Assembly (NCBI GenBank): GCA_902489515.1
Contig: CABUAL010000019.1
Location: 1-13,459 of the forward strand
Source of the DNA: an uncultured Collinsella sp.
Lineage (GTDB): Bacteria; Actinomycetota; Coriobacteriia; Coriobacteriales; Coriobacteriaceae
Length of the DNA stretch: 13,459 bases
Direction of reading: 5' to 3'
Shown here: one piece after another, positions 1 to 7,166 of the stretch
How positions within the stretch are numbered: position 1 is the first letter of the stretch
Layout: each line of letters opens with the position of its first letter
Made by a program: the position numbers and the translations under genes
The notes under the pieces: model-generated
What the model saw: the letters and a program-made list of their open reading frames with translations, nothing else
What the model was told of the DNA's origin: nothing
Database searches by the model: none

Positions 1-467
1 CCGACATTCCCGCCGTCATGGCTATCTATGACGCGGCCCGCGCCTTTATGCGCGCGCATGGCAACGCCACACAGTGGCCCGAGGGCACGCCTTCTGCCGA
101 GCAACTGGCTGCCGATATCGCCGCCGGTGGCAGCTATGTGTGCGAAGTCGATGGCCGCGTGGTGGCGACGTTTGCCTTTTTGCCGGGCCCGGACGAGTGC
201 TATGACGTAATTGAGGATGGTCAATGGCGCAGCGACACTCCGTACGCCGTGCTGCACCGTGTGGCGTCCGATGGCACCGTGCACGGTATCGCGGCTGCGA
301 TGTTTGCCTTTGCCAAGGAGCGTGCCGATCACCTGCGCATCGACACGCATCAGGACAACCTGCCCATGCAGGGCGCGAGTATTAAGGCGGGGTTCGAGCG
401 TGCCGGCGTCGTGTATGTGTCGGACGGCACGCCGCGTGTTGCGTTCGACTGGCTGCGTGAGGCGTAA
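1..467 (+). CDS. GNAT-family N-acetyltransferase, 5' end cut by window edge
   Basis: The frame is open from the first bases (residues DIPAV precede the first in-window ATG at 18) and DIPAVMAIYDAARAFM resembles the usual first helix of small GNAT proteins, so the true start lies outside the window. About 154 residues are visible. A beta-strand pair (YVCEVDGRVVATFAF) is followed by HRVASDGTVHGIAAAMFAFA, the usual position of the acetyl-CoA-binding loop, then LRIDTHQDNLPMQGASIKAGFERAG, the typical late GNAT segment in which an N-x-x-M/A pattern precedes the C-terminal strand. The classical Q/R-x-x-G-x-G/A loop is not well conserved. The family moves an acetyl group from acetyl-CoA to an amine on a small molecule or protein; the substrate cannot be read from the sequence. 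A strong hairpin starts 29 nt after the stop, so this gene ends its transcription unit. Confidence 0.85.
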   Translation, partial: DIPAVMAIYDAARAFMRAHGNATQWPEGTPSAEQLAADIAAGGSYVCEVDGRVVATFAFLPGPDECYDVIEDGQWRSDTPYAVLHRVASDGTVHGIAAAMFAFAKERADHLRIDTHQDNLPMQGASIKAGFERAGVVYVSDGTPRVAFDWLREA

Positions 468-495
468 GAGTAGGGGCACGTGTCAACAATTCGCA

Positions 496-533
496 CGAAC
501 GAAAATGGTCCCGGGTGGGGCCATTTTCGTTCG
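496..533 (+). terminator. Hairpin terminator after the GNAT gene
   Basis: A perfect 13-bp inverted repeat (CGAACGAAAATGG at 496-508, its complement at 521-533) continues inward for four more pairs including one G-T wobble, leaving a GGGT tetraloop. The GNAT stop is 29 nt upstream. There is no long T run after the stem, only TTTT inside the right arm, so termination efficiency is inferred. The AAAA/TTTT symmetry would let it act in both directions. Confidence 0.7.
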
Positions 534-632
534 CTGCGCTGATTTGCAAGCCGGCCTTCGCAAGGCGCGAACCTACGAAAATCGCCGCGCGGCAACGCAG
601 GGCGATGAGCTTGGTCGGGGGATAGGGCCCGC

Positions 633-661
633 TTCGCCCGCCGGCCCGTACATTGTATCAT
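633..661 (+). promoter_or_regulatory. Possible promoter of the Tet(M)/EF-G-like gene
   Basis: The 188 nt between the hairpin and the next gene hold one plausible -10 element, TATCAT at 656-661, about 60 nt ahead of the ATG at 722. The hexamer 17 nt upstream (TTCGCC, 633-638) matches the -35 consensus poorly. The rest of this gap is GC-rich and shows nothing else recognisable. Confidence 0.3.
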
Positions 662-721
662 CCAGTGTGGAGCGTGAACGCCCGTTGCCGCGTGCGATGG
701 GCTTGCAATAAGAGGAGAGCC

Positions 722-2725
722 ATGTCGAAGCAAGCGGTCGTTGGAATCTTAGCGCACGTCGATGCCGGCAAGACCACGTTGGCCGAGGTCATGCTGTTCA
801 ACGCGGGTCGCATTCGCAAGCGCGGCCGCGTGGACGATGGCGATTCGCATCTGGACACGAACGCGATCGAGCGCGAGCGTGGCATCACGATTTTTTCGTC
901 GCAGGCCGTGCTCGACCACGGTGATACCCACGTCATGCTCGTGGATGCGCCCGGCCACGTCGATTTTTCGGCCGAGGCGGAGCGCACGCTGCGCGCGCTT
1001 GACTATGCGATTTTGGTTGTGGGTGCCAACGACGGCGTGCAGGGACACACCGAAACCCTGTGGCGCCTGCTTGCACGTTATGACATCCCGACATTCATCT
1101 TCATCAACAAAATCGATTTGGAGAATCCCGGCCGCGATGTTTTGCTGGCACAACTTGGGCAACGTCTCTCCGAGGGCTGCCTGGATGCCGGCGAACTGCT
1201 GGCGGGCGGGGCCGTTCAGGAGGACGCTGCCGCGTTAGACGAAGAAGCGCTCGAGGAGTTTCTTAAGGCGGGTGAGCTTTCCGTCGCGACGCTGTCGCGC
1301 ATGGTTGCCGAGCGCAAGCTCTTTCCCTGTTTTGCCGGGTCGGCGCTCAAGGACCAAGGCGTGGACGAGCTGCTGGATGGCATATGCGCGCTGATGCGTG
1401 AACAGGCGTGGCTCCCGGAGTTTGCCGCGCGCGTCTATCGTGTCAGCCGCGGGGATCGCGGCGAGCGCTTGGCATGGGTTAAAGTAACCGGCGGCACACT
1501 GCATGCCAAGCAGATGATTGGCGGACGTTCCGGTGCCGAGGCATGGGAGCAGAAGGTCGATCAGGTACGCATCTATAACGGCGAGAAGTATGAGCTTGCC
1601 CAAGAAGTTGCTGCTGGCGGCATTTGTGCCGTGACGGGCCTTGCGCACGTTCGCCCAGGGGACGCCCTGGGCGCGGAATCCGCGTGCGATGCGCCCGTCA
1701 TTGCGCCGGTCCTCACCTATACGGTGCTTCCGGGCGAACACGATGTCCACGCGGTGTTCAAAGCGTTGGCCGAGCTTGCCGACGAGGATCCCATGCTCGG
1801 CGTAAGCTGGAACACGCATCTTGAGCAGATTCATTTGCAGCTGATGGGCGCCGTGCAACTCGAGGTCGTGCAGCGCGTGCTTGCCGATCGTTTTGGCCTT
1901 GCGGTCGAGTTTGAGCCCGGCGGCATTCTCTATAAGGAGACTATTTCGCAGCCGGTCGAGGGCGTGGGCCACTTTGAGCCACTGCGCCACTATGCCGAGG
2001 TACATCTGCGTCTGGAGCCGTTGCCAGCGGGTTCGGGCGTGCAGTTTGGTACCGTGACCTCGACCGACGAGCTCGATCTTAACTGGCAGCGTCTGGCACT
2101 CACCAACGCCATGGAGCGCGATCACTTGGGCGTGCTGACCGGCTCGCCCATCACCGATGTGCGCATTACGCTCACGGGCGGCCGTGCGCATGCCAAACAT
2201 ACCGAGGGTGGCGATTTTCGCCAGGCCACGTACCGCGCGATTCGCCAGGGTTTGATGCGGGCGCGCGAGGCCGGCGCGGCGGTGCTGTTGGAGCCGTGGT
2301 ATCGCTTTGAGCTCGAGGTGCCGGGGGAGTGCGTGGGTCGGGCGCTCTCGGATGCCACGCGCATGGGTGCCGAGTACGAGCCGCCGACGATGGCGGGAGA
2401 CCGGGCGACGCTTGTGGGTCGCGTACCGGCATCCGAGGTGCAGGATTATGCGCTGGAGGTAGCCGCCTATACGAGTGGTCGTGGGCATCTGTACCTAGAG
2501 TTCGCCGGCTATGCGGCTTGCCATGATGCTGAGCGCGTCATCGAGGCGGCCGCCTATGAGCCCGAGGCCGATCTGCCCAACACGCCCGATTCGGTCTTTT
2601 GCTCTCACGGTGCCGGTTACACGGTCAAATGGTACGACGTACCCGCCGCGGCGCACGTAAAGGTCGATTCCTCTACCTTCCGCCCCTGGCGAGCAGCAGA
2701 CGCCGAGTTTTTCGGCCACATGTGA
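722..2725 (+). CDS. Translational GTPase of the Tet(M)/EF-G superfamily (ribosomal-protection-like)
   Basis: 667 residues. The ATG at 722 follows AAGAGGAGAG at good distance; an in-frame upstream ATG at 653 lacks a site and adds a non-family tail. GTPase motifs are complete: AHVDAGKTT (11-19), RGIT (53-56), DAPGH (75-79) and NKID (129-132). A domain II-like barrel follows (about 260-340), then a domain IV-like stretch with GGRAHAKHTEGGDFRQATYR and a C-terminal region with GALSDATRMG-like and SHGAGYTVKW segments. Length is close to Tet(M) (639) and EF-G (about 700), and the order of parts matches Tet(M). These proteins bind the ribosomal A-site region and use GTP hydrolysis. The domain IV loop that in Tet(M) carries SPVSTP and displaces tetracycline is here HTEGGDF, so tetracycline resistance is not supported; a chromosomal ribosome-rescue or translation-factor role is more likely. 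The stop codon lies inside a palindrome. Confidence 0.85.
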   Translation: MSKQAVVGILAHVDAGKTTLAEVMLFNAGRIRKRGRVDDGDSHLDTNAIERERGITIFSSQAVLDHGDTHVMLVDAPGHVDFSAEAERTLRALDYAILVVGANDGVQGHTETLWRLLARYDIPTFIFINKIDLENPGRDVLLAQLGQRLSEGCLDAGELLAGGAVQEDAAALDEEALEEFLKAGELSVATLSRMVAERKLFPCFAGSALKDQGVDELLDGICALMREQAWLPEFAARVYRVSRGDRGERLAWVKVTGGTLHAKQMIGGRSGAEAWEQKVDQVRIYNGEKYELAQEVAAGGICAVTGLAHVRPGDALGAESACDAPVIAPVLTYTVLPGEHDVHAVFKALAELADEDPMLGVSWNTHLEQIHLQLMGAVQLEVVQRVLADRFGLAVEFEPGGILYKETISQPVEGVGHFEPLRHYAEVHLRLEPLPAGSGVQFGTVTSTDELDLNWQRLALTNAMERDHLGVLTGSPITDVRITLTGGRAHAKHTEGGDFRQATYRAIRQGLMRAREAGAAVLLEPWYRFELEVPGECVGRALSDATRMGAEYEPPTMAGDRATLVGRVPASEVQDYALEVAAYTSGRGHLYLEFAGYAACHDAERVIEAAAYEPEADLPNTPDSVFCSHGAGYTVKWYDVPAAAHVKVDSSTFRPWRAADAEFFGHM

Positions 2726-2751
2726 CAAAGTGACAGTTCCTTTGTCACATG
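2719..2751. repeat. Palindrome with ATGTGACAAAG arms, copy 1 (terminator-like)
   Basis: Perfect 12-bp inverted repeat, CATGTGACAAAG at 2719-2730 and CTTTGTCACATG at 2740-2751, with a 9-nt loop. The left arm contains the ATG TGA that ends the Tet(M)/EF-G-like gene. The outer 11 bp of each arm are the same as in the palindrome at 6447-6477, which marks a repeat family rather than a chance hairpin. No T run follows, so it may stop transcription only weakly, protect the 3' end, or be a REP-like element. Confidence 0.75.
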
Positions 2752-2754
2752 CTA

Positions 2755-2803
2755 TTGGTATAACTTGGTACAAGTTGGTATAACTATTGCCAGGGTTTGC
2801 CAA
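2755..2803 (+). promoter_or_regulatory. Phased TTGGTA repeats: promoter/operator of the AAA+ and UvrA2-type genes
   Basis: TTGGTA occurs three times at exact 10-bp steps (2755, 2765, 2775), as TTGGTATAAC, TTGGTACAAG, TTGGTATAAC. The centre is also a 6-3-6 palindrome (AACTTG-GTA-CAAGTT, 2762-2776). TTGCCA follows twice, again 10 bp apart (2787, 2797). TTGGTA at 2755 and TATAAC at 2779-2784 can be read as -35 and -10 boxes with an 18-bp spacer, giving a start about 30 nt before the ATG at 2819. The repeats would then lie on one face of the helix and overlap the promoter, as expected for a cooperatively bound regulator. The regulator is unknown. Confidence 0.55.
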
Positions 2804-2818
2804 TCCGAGGAGGCCGAC

Positions 2819-3937
2819 ATGAATCCAAATCCCTTTAAGCCAACGGCAGGCAAGCGGCCTCCGATGCTCATTGGTCGCGAGTCGGTCATCGAAGATTTCG
2901 AGGAAGGGCTCGATAACGGCGCCGGAGCGCCGGGTAGGCTCATGCTCATTACGGGAAACCGCGGCTGTGGCAAGACGGTTCTCCTACGGGAGCTGCAACG
3001 TCTAGCCAATGAGCGCGGATGGGCGGTTGTCTCCGATTCCGCTTCGCTTGGCTTATGCGATCGCTTAGCCGACGCGCTTCGCTCGAATAAACCCGTTGTG
3101 ACGTCAATGGAGCTCGGTCCGTCGTTTGGCCGGATGTCGGTCGAGGCGGCGCGAGCAAAGGGCGAGACGTTGCGAGGGCTGGTCAACGAGCGCCTTAAGA
3201 AACTCGGTCCGGGCAAGGGCATACTGTTTGCGATTGACGAGGCGCAATCGGCGTCTATCGAGGAACTGGCGGCTCTTGCCGTTCTCTATCAGCAGGTGCT
3301 TGGAGATCAGGATGCCACGGGCTTGTCAGATAGCGACCAGCGCGGTCTTGCGCTGGTGTTCGCCGGCTTACCCAGTATGGTTGATGACTTGCTCGAAGAG
3401 CCGAGCGTGACGTTTTTGCGCCGCGCCCAGCAGCGTACGCTGGGGGCGATATCTTTGCCCAAGGTGCGCGATTCATATATCCAGACGGTCAAAGACGCTG
3501 GTCTTTACGTTGACGCGGAGACGGCGGACCTTGCGGCACGCAAGAGCATGGGGCATCCCTATATGGTTCAGCTCGTGGGATATTACATGTGGCGGTCTGC
3601 TGTCCGGCGTGGCTCGCAGGTCATCGAAAGGCGCGATGTTGAGGCTGGGCACGCGGATGCCATCTCCGAGTTCTATGAAGCAGTGGACGCTCCCTTGTAT
3701 TACGGGTTGCGCAGTCCGCAGCGCCTCTTTATCGAGGCTATGGCGGCTGACGAGGACAAACCGACGCGCATGGCGGACATCATTGAGCGTTGCGACCGTA
3801 CTCAGAGTTGGGCGAGTAAATATCGCGCAAGCCTGATTCGCGAGCGCGTCATCGAGGCTGCCGGATACGGCCTCGTCCGGTTTACCGTGCCCATGCTGGG
3901 CGCGTACGTTCGCGATCGAGTTTTATGGCATGAGTAG
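2819..3937 (+). CDS. Orc1/Cdc6-like AAA+ ATPase of unknown role
   Basis: 372 residues, starting at the ATG at 2819 after CCGAGGAGG. Walker A is GNRGCGKT (46-53) and Walker B is ILFAIDE (135-141), followed by a helical lid with GHPYMVQLVGYYMWR, a sensor 2-like position. The C-terminal part, from about residue 295 (SPQRLFIEAMAADEDKPTRMADI to RFTVPMLGAYVRD), reads as a winged helix. This order, an AAA_16-type ATPase plus a wHTH, resembles Orc1/Cdc6 and STAND-like ATPases that use ATP to load or remodel proteins on DNA. No nuclease, protease or membrane domain is visible. It overlaps the next gene by 8 nt (ATGAGTAG), so it is probably produced together with the UvrA2-type protein. Being paired with a DNA-damage-sensing ATPase suggests, but does not show, a DNA-linked job. 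The specific function is unrecognised. Confidence 0.8.
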   Translation: MNPNPFKPTAGKRPPMLIGRESVIEDFEEGLDNGAGAPGRLMLITGNRGCGKTVLLRELQRLANERGWAVVSDSASLGLCDRLADALRSNKPVVTSMELGPSFGRMSVEAARAKGETLRGLVNERLKKLGPGKGILFAIDEAQSASIEELAALAVLYQQVLGDQDATGLSDSDQRGLALVFAGLPSMVDDLLEEPSVTFLRRAQQRTLGAISLPKVRDSYIQTVKDAGLYVDAETADLAARKSMGHPYMVQLVGYYMWRSAVRRGSQVIERRDVEAGHADAISEFYEAVDAPLYYGLRSPQRLFIEAMAADEDKPTRMADIIERCDRTQSWASKYRASLIRERVIEAAGYGLVRFTVPMLGAYVRDRVLWHE

Positions 3938-6443
3938 GGTGATAAAGGTGACGGAACAGAAGATGAGCCCGCAGGCTATCGAGGTGCGTGGCGCGCGCGT
4001 TCATAACCTTAAAGACATCGATATCGATATTCCGCTGGGAAAGCTTGTGGGCATTGCCGGCGTGTCGGGTTCGGGCAAGAGTTCGCTGGCGCTGGGGGTT
4101 CTTTATGCCGAGGGCTCGCGCCGTTACCTGGAGGCGCTCAGCACCTATACCCGCCGTCGCCTGACGCAGGCCGAGCACGCTCAGGTGGATGAGGTATTGC
4201 ACGTGCCGGCGGCTCTCGCATTGCATCAGCGCCCCAGCGTGCCGGGCGTGCGTTCCACCTTTGGCACCATGACCGAGCTCAACAATAGCCTGCGTCTACT
4301 CTTTAGCCGCTGCGCCCATCACGTGTGCCCGCATTGCGGGGCGCGTGTGGAGCCGAGCCTTAACGTGGCTGCGGGCCTGTCGCTCACGTGCCCCGCATGC
4401 GGCCGCGAGTTCTACGCGCCGGGTGCCGAGGATTTGGCTTTCAATAGCGGTGGTGCATGTCCCACCTGCGGCGGTACCGGCGTTATGCATGAGGTGGACG
4501 AGGCGAGCTTGGTGCCCGACGAGTCAAAGACTATCAACGAGGGCGCGGTGCTTCCTTGGGGCACGCTCATGTGGGACCTGATGAAACAGGTGGCCGGCGA
4601 GATGGGCGTGCGCACCGACGTGCCGTTTAACCAGCTCACGCCTCAAGAGCGCGACATCGTGTTTCATGGTCCGGCGGTTAAGAAGCACATCCTCTACGTG
4701 CCCAAAAACGGCGAGGGCGCTACGCCACTCGACTTTACCTATTACAACGCCGTCTATACCGTCGAGAATGCGCTCGCCAAGGTCAAGGACGATAAGGGCT
4801 TAAAACGCGTTGCGCGCTTTTTGCGCGAGGGCCCATGCCGCGATTGCGGCGGCACGCGTCTCTCCGAGGCTGCGCGGCAGCCCAAGGTGCGCGGTATCAA
4901 TCTGGCACAGGCGGCGGCCATGACTTTGGGCGAGGCGATTGAGTGGGTGCGTGGGGTGCCCGCATCCTTGCCGCCCGAGATGCAGCCCATGGCAGCGGAT
5001 ATCTGCGATTCATTTTTGAGCACGGCCCGTCGTCTGGTCGACCTGGGTCTCGATTACCTTTCACTCGATCGCGCCGGTGCCACGCTCTCCACGGGCGAGC
5101 GTCAGCGCGTGCAGCTCGCTCGCGTGGTGCGCAACCGATCGACGGGCGTGCTCTATGTGCTGGACGAGCCTTCGATCGGCTTGCATCCTGCCAATGTCGA
5201 CGGCTTGGTGGGCGTGATGCGTGATCTGGTGGATGACGGCAACACCGTGGTTGTTGTCGACCACGACACGCGCGTGCTGGCGGAAGCCGACTATCTGGTC
5301 GAGATGGGCCCCGTTGCCGGAGCAGGCGGCGGCAATGTGATCGCCGCTGGTACGGTGGACGAGGTCGAGCAATCGCAGGGCAGTCGCATCGCGCCGTTTT
5401 TGCGCGCCGAGCCTAAGCGCTTGCGTCCGCAGGTGACTGACGAGGAAATGTTCGACCAGGGCCACATCCGCATGGCAACCGATGCCATCCATACCGTCAA
5501 GCCGCTCGAAGTCGATATCCCGCGCGGCCGTCTTGTCGCGGTGACAGGCGTTTCGGGCTCGGGCAAGACGACGTTGGTGCTCGAGACGCTCATTCCGGCG
5601 CTTAAGGCCCGGGCAGCTAGCGAGCGCCTGCCAAGACATGTGCGTTGGGTCGATGCCGAAGGCATTGCTCGCGCAAACCTGATCGACGCCACGCCCATCG
5701 GCGCCAACGTGCGCTCGACGGTCGCAACCTATGCCGACATCCATGATGAGCTGCGCCGCGCCTTCGCCCGTACGCCCGAAGCCAAGGCAGCCGGCTACAA
5801 GGCAGGTGCCTTTAGCTACAACACTGGCACTCTGCGCTGCCCTACGTGCGATGGCACGGGCTCGATATCGCTCGACGTGCAGTTTCTGCCCGACGTCGAG
5901 ATCGTCTGCCCGGCGTGTCGCGGTTCGCGTTATGCAGACACGGCTTCGCATATCCATCGCGAGGGCAAGGACGGGAGCCTGCTTACGTTGCCGCAGCTCA
6001 TGGACATGAGTGTGGATGAGGCGCTCGACGCCACGGTGGGACTCAAGAAGGTTCAGGCGCGCTTGCAGACCTTACACGACCTGGGCTTGGGCTATCTCAC
6101 CTTGGGTGAGCCCACACCGGCGCTTTCGGGCGGTGAGGCACAGCGCCTTAAGCTCGCGAGCGAGATGGGCCGCGTGCAGGACGACGCCGTATTCGTATTC
6201 GACGAGCCCACGATCGGACTACATCCGCTCGATGTCCAGGTGCTGTTGAACGTGTTTGACGGCCTCGTTGCCAAGGGCGCCACAGTTATCGTGATCGAGC
6301 ATGACCTCGACCTTATCCGTAACGCCGATTACGTGATTGACATGGGCCCAGGCGGTGGCGACGCCGGCGGGCAAATCGTCTGCGCCGGCACGCCGGGCGA
6401 CATCGCGGCCTGCTCCGCAAGCATCACCGGCCGCTACCTATAG
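3930..6443 (+). CDS. uvrA2: UvrA2-type excinuclease ABC subunit A paralogue
   Basis: 837 residues against about 940 for housekeeping UvrA. Two ABC ATPase halves are present: Walker A GVSGSGKS (44-51) and GVSGSGKT (540-547), signatures LSTGE (386-390) and LSGGE (732-736), each with a DEPSIGLHP/DEPTIGLHP Walker B. Both zinc modules of UvrA are kept: Cys154-157-177-180 and Cys637-640-660-663. Only about 17 residues separate CPHC (133-136) from the first zinc module, where E. coli UvrA has about 120; those form the UvrB-binding domain, so it is missing, as in UvrA2/DrrC proteins. It should bind damaged or drug-loaded DNA in an ATP-dependent way but cannot recruit UvrB in the usual manner. Known relatives give tolerance to DNA-damaging agents or intercalating antibiotics. 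The start at 3930 overlaps the AAA+ gene and has no clear ribosome site; the ATG at 3963 is an alternative. Confidence 0.9.
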   Translation: MSRVIKVTEQKMSPQAIEVRGARVHNLKDIDIDIPLGKLVGIAGVSGSGKSSLALGVLYAEGSRRYLEALSTYTRRRLTQAEHAQVDEVLHVPAALALHQRPSVPGVRSTFGTMTELNNSLRLLFSRCAHHVCPHCGARVEPSLNVAAGLSLTCPACGREFYAPGAEDLAFNSGGACPTCGGTGVMHEVDEASLVPDESKTINEGAVLPWGTLMWDLMKQVAGEMGVRTDVPFNQLTPQERDIVFHGPAVKKHILYVPKNGEGATPLDFTYYNAVYTVENALAKVKDDKGLKRVARFLREGPCRDCGGTRLSEAARQPKVRGINLAQAAAMTLGEAIEWVRGVPASLPPEMQPMAADICDSFLSTARRLVDLGLDYLSLDRAGATLSTGERQRVQLARVVRNRSTGVLYVLDEPSIGLHPANVDGLVGVMRDLVDDGNTVVVVDHDTRVLAEADYLVEMGPVAGAGGGNVIAAGTVDEVEQSQGSRIAPFLRAEPKRLRPQVTDEEMFDQGHIRMATDAIHTVKPLEVDIPRGRLVAVTGVSGSGKTTLVLETLIPALKARAASERLPRHVRWVDAEGIARANLIDATPIGANVRSTVATYADIHDELRRAFARTPEAKAAGYKAGAFSYNTGTLRCPTCDGTGSISLDVQFLPDVEIVCPACRGSRYADTASHIHREGKDGSLLTLPQLMDMSVDEALDATVGLKKVQARLQTLHDLGLGYLTLGEPTPALSGGEAQRLKLASEMGRVQDDAVFVFDEPTIGLHPLDVQVLLNVFDGLVAKGATVIVIEHDLDLIRNADYVIDMGPGGGDAGGQIVCAGTPGDIAACSASITGRYL

Positions 6444-6446
6444 GCA

Positions 6447-6477
6447 ATGTGACAAAGGGGCTGCCCCTTTGTCACAT
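6447..6477. repeat. Palindrome with ATGTGACAAAG arms, copy 2 (bidirectional terminator-like)
   Basis: Perfect 14-bp stem, ATGTGACAAAGGGG at 6447-6460 and its complement at 6464-6477, with a 3-nt CTG loop. It fills the gap between the convergent UvrA2-type and trmL genes. On the - strand its ATG TGA provides the last codon and stop of trmL, just as copy 1 does for the Tet(M)/EF-G-like gene. It is a very stable hairpin without a T tract on either side. Role as shared terminator is inferred from position. Confidence 0.8.
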
Positions 6478-7071
6478 CCCTGCAAAGCCCGTTTGTCGTA
6501 GCGCCTCGTAGAGGACGATGGCGGCACTGTTGGAGAGGTTGAGTGCACTGATGCGGTAGTCGTCCGGGTCGACGAAGTTGCCGCAGATGTCCTGTTGAAG
6601 GATGGCCTCGTGGCTGCCCTCGGTATGTCCCAGCGATTCCTCGTGGGCTTCCCAGGCCTCGGCGTTATCGAGTGAGTCACAATCGCGCAGCATCGGGATG
6701 CGCTCGCAGCGCTCGGACGCCGCGGCAAGCAGTGGCTCGGGAATGCCCGAGCTCTCGCTGCCAAAGACCAAGTAGTCTCCATCGCGGTAGGTACTCTGCG
6801 CATAGGTGCGGCGTGCCTTTTTGGTCAGCAGATGCAGGCGCTCGTCGGCGGGGGAGAGGTCGTTACGCGCAAGAAAATCCTCCCAGCCGGCATAAGTCGT
6901 CACGTCCAAGTTTTGCCAGTAGCCTAGTCCGGCGCGACGCACCGTCTTGTCGTCGAGTGAAAACCCCAGCGGCTCCACCAGATGCAGGCGGGCGCCGGTA
7001 ACCACGCAGGTGCGGCCGATATTGCCCGTATTGGCCGGAATCTCGGGCGCATACAGCACAATGTTGAACAT
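6472..7071 (-). CDS. trmL: tRNA (cytidine/uridine-34 2'-O)-methyltransferase, SPOUT family, with insertion
   Basis: 199 residues. The ATG at 7071 lies 3 nt after AAGGAGA; a longer frame upstream adds non-family sequence from a hairpin. The N-terminus MFNIVLYAPEIPANTGNIGR is the TrmL/YibK signature. LHLVEPLGF, YLVFGSESSGIPE (100-112) and LNLSNSAAIVLYEALRQ (178-193) form the knotted S-adenosylmethionine site. TrmL methylates the ribose of the wobble base of tRNA-Leu isoacceptors using SAM and works as a dimer in the cytosol. The family is usually 150-160 residues long; the extra length is an insertion of about 45 residues (about 129-174, acidic, with NAEAWEAHEESLGHTEGSHEA) between the IPM and LNLSNS motifs, inside the knot region. 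The stop codon comes from the palindrome shared with the convergent gene. No clear promoter was found in the 95 nt upstream. Confidence 0.9.
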   Translation of the reverse strand: MFNIVLYAPEIPANTGNIGRTCVVTGARLHLVEPLGFSLDDKTVRRAGLGYWQNLDVTTYAGWEDFLARNDLSPADERLHLLTKKARRTYAQSTYRDGDYLVFGSESSGIPEPLLAAASERCERIPMLRDCDSLDNAEAWEAHEESLGHTEGSHEAILQQDICGNFVDPDDYRISALNLSNSAAIVLYEALRQTGFAGM

Positions 7072-7095
7072 GAATCTCCTTGGCATAGAACGAAA

Positions 7096-7127
7096 AACCA
7101 CCACGAAGGGGCGCCTTCGTGGTGGTT
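7096..7127 (-). terminator. Intrinsic terminator of the flavodoxin/ArsC-like/G3E operon
   Basis: Perfect 14-bp inverted repeat, AACCACCACGAAGG at 7096-7109 and its complement at 7114-7127, with a 4-nt loop. Read on the - strand, the stem runs straight into TTTTT (complement of 7093-7097), giving the classic hairpin plus U tract 40 nt after the G3E stop codon. It also separates this operon from trmL. Confidence 0.9.
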
Positions 7128-7166
7128 AGCGGTTACGTGGGCGGGCAAACGCTCGCTTCGATAAAC

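Noticed and set aside
1235..2488. Long open frame on the - strand opposite the GTPase gene (417 codons)
   Set aside because: It is composition-driven antisense of a GC-rich gene; the translation has no family features, and there is no ribosome site.
722..2725. Acquired tetracycline resistance gene
   Set aside because: The tetracycline-displacing loop is not of the Tet(M) type, base composition matches the neighbours, and there is no conjugative element around it.
2765..2818. Longer N-terminus for the AAA+ protein
   Set aside because: The upstream ATG lies inside the phased repeats and promoter and has no ribosome site, while the ATG at 2819 follows GAGGAGG.
3930..6443. Housekeeping uvrA
   Set aside because: The UvrB-binding domain is missing and the protein is about 100 residues short, with no uvrB or uvrC beside it.
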